Shown in pieces: positions 61,957 through 64,000 of a stretch of 64,000 nt of DNA. How positions within the stretch are numbered: the first letter of the stretch is position 1; each line of letters begins with the position of its first letter. The notes under the pieces were generated by a model. The model was not told the origin of the DNA. It searched no databases and worked only from the letters and a program-made list of their open reading frames with translations. The stretch spans positions 1 to 64,000 of the forward strand of contig NZ_JANZKX010000008.1 in NCBI RefSeq assembly GCF_027257975.1, written 5' to 3'. The position numbers and the translations under genes were made by a program. Source of the stretch: Pelomonas sp. BJYL3 (GTDB lineage: Bacteria > Pseudomonadota > Gammaproteobacteria > Burkholderiales > Burkholderiaceae_C).

Positions 61957-63951
61957 TCAGATGTCGACCTCGACCGAGTCGCCATGCAGCTCCATGAGCT
62001 CGCGGCGCGAGGCGGCCTCGCCCTTGCCCATCAGCTTGTTGATGGCGCCCTCGGTGGCGGCGAAGTCGAACATGCCGTAGGCCACCTGCATCAGGCGGCG
62101 CGTCTCGGGGTTCAGCGTGGTGTCCCAGAGCTGCTCGGCGCTCATCTCGCCCAGGCCCTTGAAGCGGCTGATGGTCCAGCTGTTCTCGCGGGCGCCTTCC
62201 TTGCGGAGCTTGTCCAGCGTGGCGGTCAGCTCGCCTTCGTCCAGTGCATAGATCTTGGCGGCGGGCTTCTTGCCGCGGGCCGGCGCGTCCACGCGGAACA
62301 GCGGCGGGCGCGCCACGTAGATGTTCCCGGCCTCGACCAGCTTGGGGAAGTGGCGGAAGAACAGCGTCAGCAACAGGACCTGGATGTGGGAGCCGTCGAC
62401 GTCGGCGTCGGACAGGATGCAGATCTTGCCGTAGCGCAGGTTGCTGAGGTCCGGCGTGTCGTTGGGGCCGTGCGGGTCCACGCCGATGGCCACCGAGATG
62501 TCGTGGATCTCGTTGTTCTTGAAGAGCAGGTCGCGCTCGACCTCCCAGGCATTGAGCACCTTGCCGCGCAGGGGCAGGATGGCCTGCGTCTCCTTGTTGC
62601 GGCCCATCTTGGCGGAGCCACCGGCGGAGTCGCCCTCCACCAGGAAGAGCTCGTTGTGCAGGAGGTCGCGGCTTTCGCAGTCGGTCAGCTTGCCGGGCAG
62701 CACGGCCACGCCGGAGCCCTTGCGCTTCTCGACCTTCTGGCTGGCGCGCTGGCGGGTCTGGGCCTGCTTGATGACCAGCTCGGCCAGCTTCTTGCCGTGC
62801 TCCACATGCTGATTGAGCCACAGCTCCAGCTGCGGCTTGACGAAGGCCGAGACCAGGCGCAGGGCGTCACGCGAGTTCAGGCGCTCCTTGGTCTGGCCCT
62901 GGAACTGCGGGTCCAGCACCTTGGCCGAGAGCACGAAGCTGGCGCGCGAGAAGACGTCGTCCGGCATCAGCTTGACGCCCTTGGGCAGCAGGCTGTGCAT
63001 CTCGATGAAGCTCTTGATGGCGCCGAAGAGGCCATCCTTCAGGCCGGACTCGTGCGTGCCACCGGCCACCGTGGGGATGAGGTTGACGTAGCTCTCGCGC
63101 ATCGGCGCGCCCTCTTCCGTGAAGGCCACGCACCAGGCGGCGCCCTCGCCCTCGGCGAAGTTCTCGGTCTCGGCCTTGCTGGCGTACTGCTCGCCTTCGA
63201 ACAGGGGGATCAGCGGATCGCTGTTGAGCGTCTGCATGAGGTAGTCACGCAGGCCGCCCTTGTAGGCCCAGGTCTGCACTTCGCCGGTCTTTTCCTGCTT
63301 GAGCGTCACGGTGACGCCGGGCATCAGCACGGCCTTGGAGCGCAGCAGGTGCACCAGCTCCGCCTTGGGCAGGTCGGGGCTCTCGAAGTACTTGGCGTCG
63401 GGCCAGACACGCACCGTCGTGCCCTGCTTGCGGTCGCCGCTGGCCGCGGGGCGCACGGCCACCGGCTCCACCACATCGCCCGCCTCGAAGGCCAGGCGCG
63501 CCACCTGCTTCTCGCGCCAGACCGTCACCTCCAGGCGCTTGGCCAGGGCATTGGTCACGCTGACGCCCACGCCGTGCAGGCCGCCGGAGAAGCTGTAGGC
63601 GCCGCCCGAGCCCTTGTCGAACTTGCCGCCGGCATGCAGGCGGGTGAAGACGATCTCGACCACGGGCACGCCCTCTTCCGGGTGCAGGCCGAAGGGGATG
63701 CCGCGGCCGTCGTCCTCGATGGTGATGGAGCCGTCGGTGTGCTGGGTGAGGTCGATGCGGCGGCCGTGGCCGGCCAGGGCCTCGTCGGCGGCGTTGTCGA
63801 TCACCTCCTGGATGATGTGCAGGGGGTTGTCCGTCCGGGTGTACATGCCCGGGCGCTGCTTGACGGGCTCCAGGCCCTTGAGAACGCGGATCGAGGCCTC
63901 GCCATAGCCCGAGGGCGCGGCGGACGCGGAGGAGACTGCTTTGCTTGCCAT
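61957..63951 (-). CDS. parE: DNA topoisomerase IV subunit B
   Basis: A 664-residue ATPase subunit of topoisomerase IV. The GHKL domain has VIDNAADEALAG, IEDDGRGIPFG and the ATP-lid GGLHGVGVSVTNALA. The transducer domain follows. The TOPRIM domain has LVEGDSAGGSAK and ILSDADVDGSHI, and the C-terminus has SRFKGLGEMSAEQLWDTTL. The length lacks the GyrB insert, which supports ParE. It heads the minus-strand series running through parC to mksB. Confidence 0.96.
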   Translation of the reverse strand: MASKAVSSASAAPSGYGEASIRVLKGLEPVKQRPGMYTRTDNPLHIIQEVIDNAADEALAGHGRRIDLTQHTDGSITIEDDGRGIPFGLHPEEGVPVVEIVFTRLHAGGKFDKGSGGAYSFSGGLHGVGVSVTNALAKRLEVTVWREKQVARLAFEAGDVVEPVAVRPAASGDRKQGTTVRVWPDAKYFESPDLPKAELVHLLRSKAVLMPGVTVTLKQEKTGEVQTWAYKGGLRDYLMQTLNSDPLIPLFEGEQYASKAETENFAEGEGAAWCVAFTEEGAPMRESYVNLIPTVAGGTHESGLKDGLFGAIKSFIEMHSLLPKGVKLMPDDVFSRASFVLSAKVLDPQFQGQTKERLNSRDALRLVSAFVKPQLELWLNQHVEHGKKLAELVIKQAQTRQRASQKVEKRKGSGVAVLPGKLTDCESRDLLHNELFLVEGDSAGGSAKMGRNKETQAILPLRGKVLNAWEVERDLLFKNNEIHDISVAIGVDPHGPNDTPDLSNLRYGKICILSDADVDGSHIQVLLLTLFFRHFPKLVEAGNIYVARPPLFRVDAPARGKKPAAKIYALDEGELTATLDKLRKEGARENSWTISRFKGLGEMSAEQLWDTTLNPETRRLMQVAYGMFDFAATEGAINKLMGKGEAASRRELMELHGDSVEVDI

Positions 63952-64000
63952 GGCGGCGATTGTAGGGAGGCGCCGGCCCGGCTCCGGCGACGGCGGGCGG

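Overview
This is a high-GC window with strongly G/C-biased third codon positions. Gene families and gene order point to a betaproteobacterium of the order Burkholderiales, probably near Roseateles, Pelomonas, Mitsuaria or Rubrivivax. Supporting signs are the hda–HAD–pcnB–folK cluster, the DUF3579–argD–argF block, the kinase/universal-stress fusion and ParC/ParE of betaproteobacterial type. No rRNA, tRNA or CRISPR array was seen. Most of the window looks like ordinary chromosome; the only clearly accessory stretch is the first 3 kb.

Layout. 1–3056: the tail of an IS3-family element has cut off one copy of a tandemly duplicated two-gene cassette (lipoprotein plus lipase-like protein), followed by about 0.8 kb with no recognisable gene. 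3.8–12.2 kb, minus strand: an anion-transporter-like protein, folK, pcnB, a HAD phosphatase, hda, an AI-2E-type permease, a SirB1-like protein and murJ, many with 4-base stop/start overlaps. rpsT is divergent, with its own promoter and terminator. 12.9–18 kb: an alpha/beta hydrolase, an M14-like peptidase, a likely small ORF, DUF3579, argD and argF. 18–24.6 kb: a GFA protein, a periplasmic binding protein, a metallophosphoesterase, a Ser/Thr kinase–USP fusion, a cysteine-cluster protein and two tandem transglutaminase/TPR lipoproteins.

24.7–34.5 kb is a starch or glycogen utilisation island. An exported pullulanase is divergent from two exported GH13 enzymes, followed by a very large cyclase–ATPase–TPR regulator. 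34.5–46.8 kb is mixed: an orphan protein, PPi-dependent phosphofructokinase, an erythromycin-esterase-like exported protein, an acyl-CoA dehydrogenase and SCP2-type thiolase divergent from an AraC regulator, a serine hydrolase and a Tat-exported phospholipase C. 46.9–52.1 kb: the tRNA hydroxylation peptidase trhP, then a GbsR/MarR regulator. The regulator has a perfect palindromic operator on its own promoter and a near copy just before the next operon (DCC thiol protein, SDR, DoxX-like, DUF2269), then mgtC.

52.1–64 kb, minus strand: parE, a deacetylase, an acetyltransferase, a lytic transglycosylase, parC, then a kleisin-like, an MksE-like and an SMC-like gene. This places a three-gene MksBEF-type condensin directly after a topoisomerase IV subunit.

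The most unusual sequence-level signal is a 14-base word, GCAAGACCTGACCC, found nine times exactly between 17.9 and 62 kb, both between and inside genes. The other strong leads are the duplicated lipase/lipoprotein cassette, the two matched GbsR operators and the topoisomerase IV–condensin linkage.
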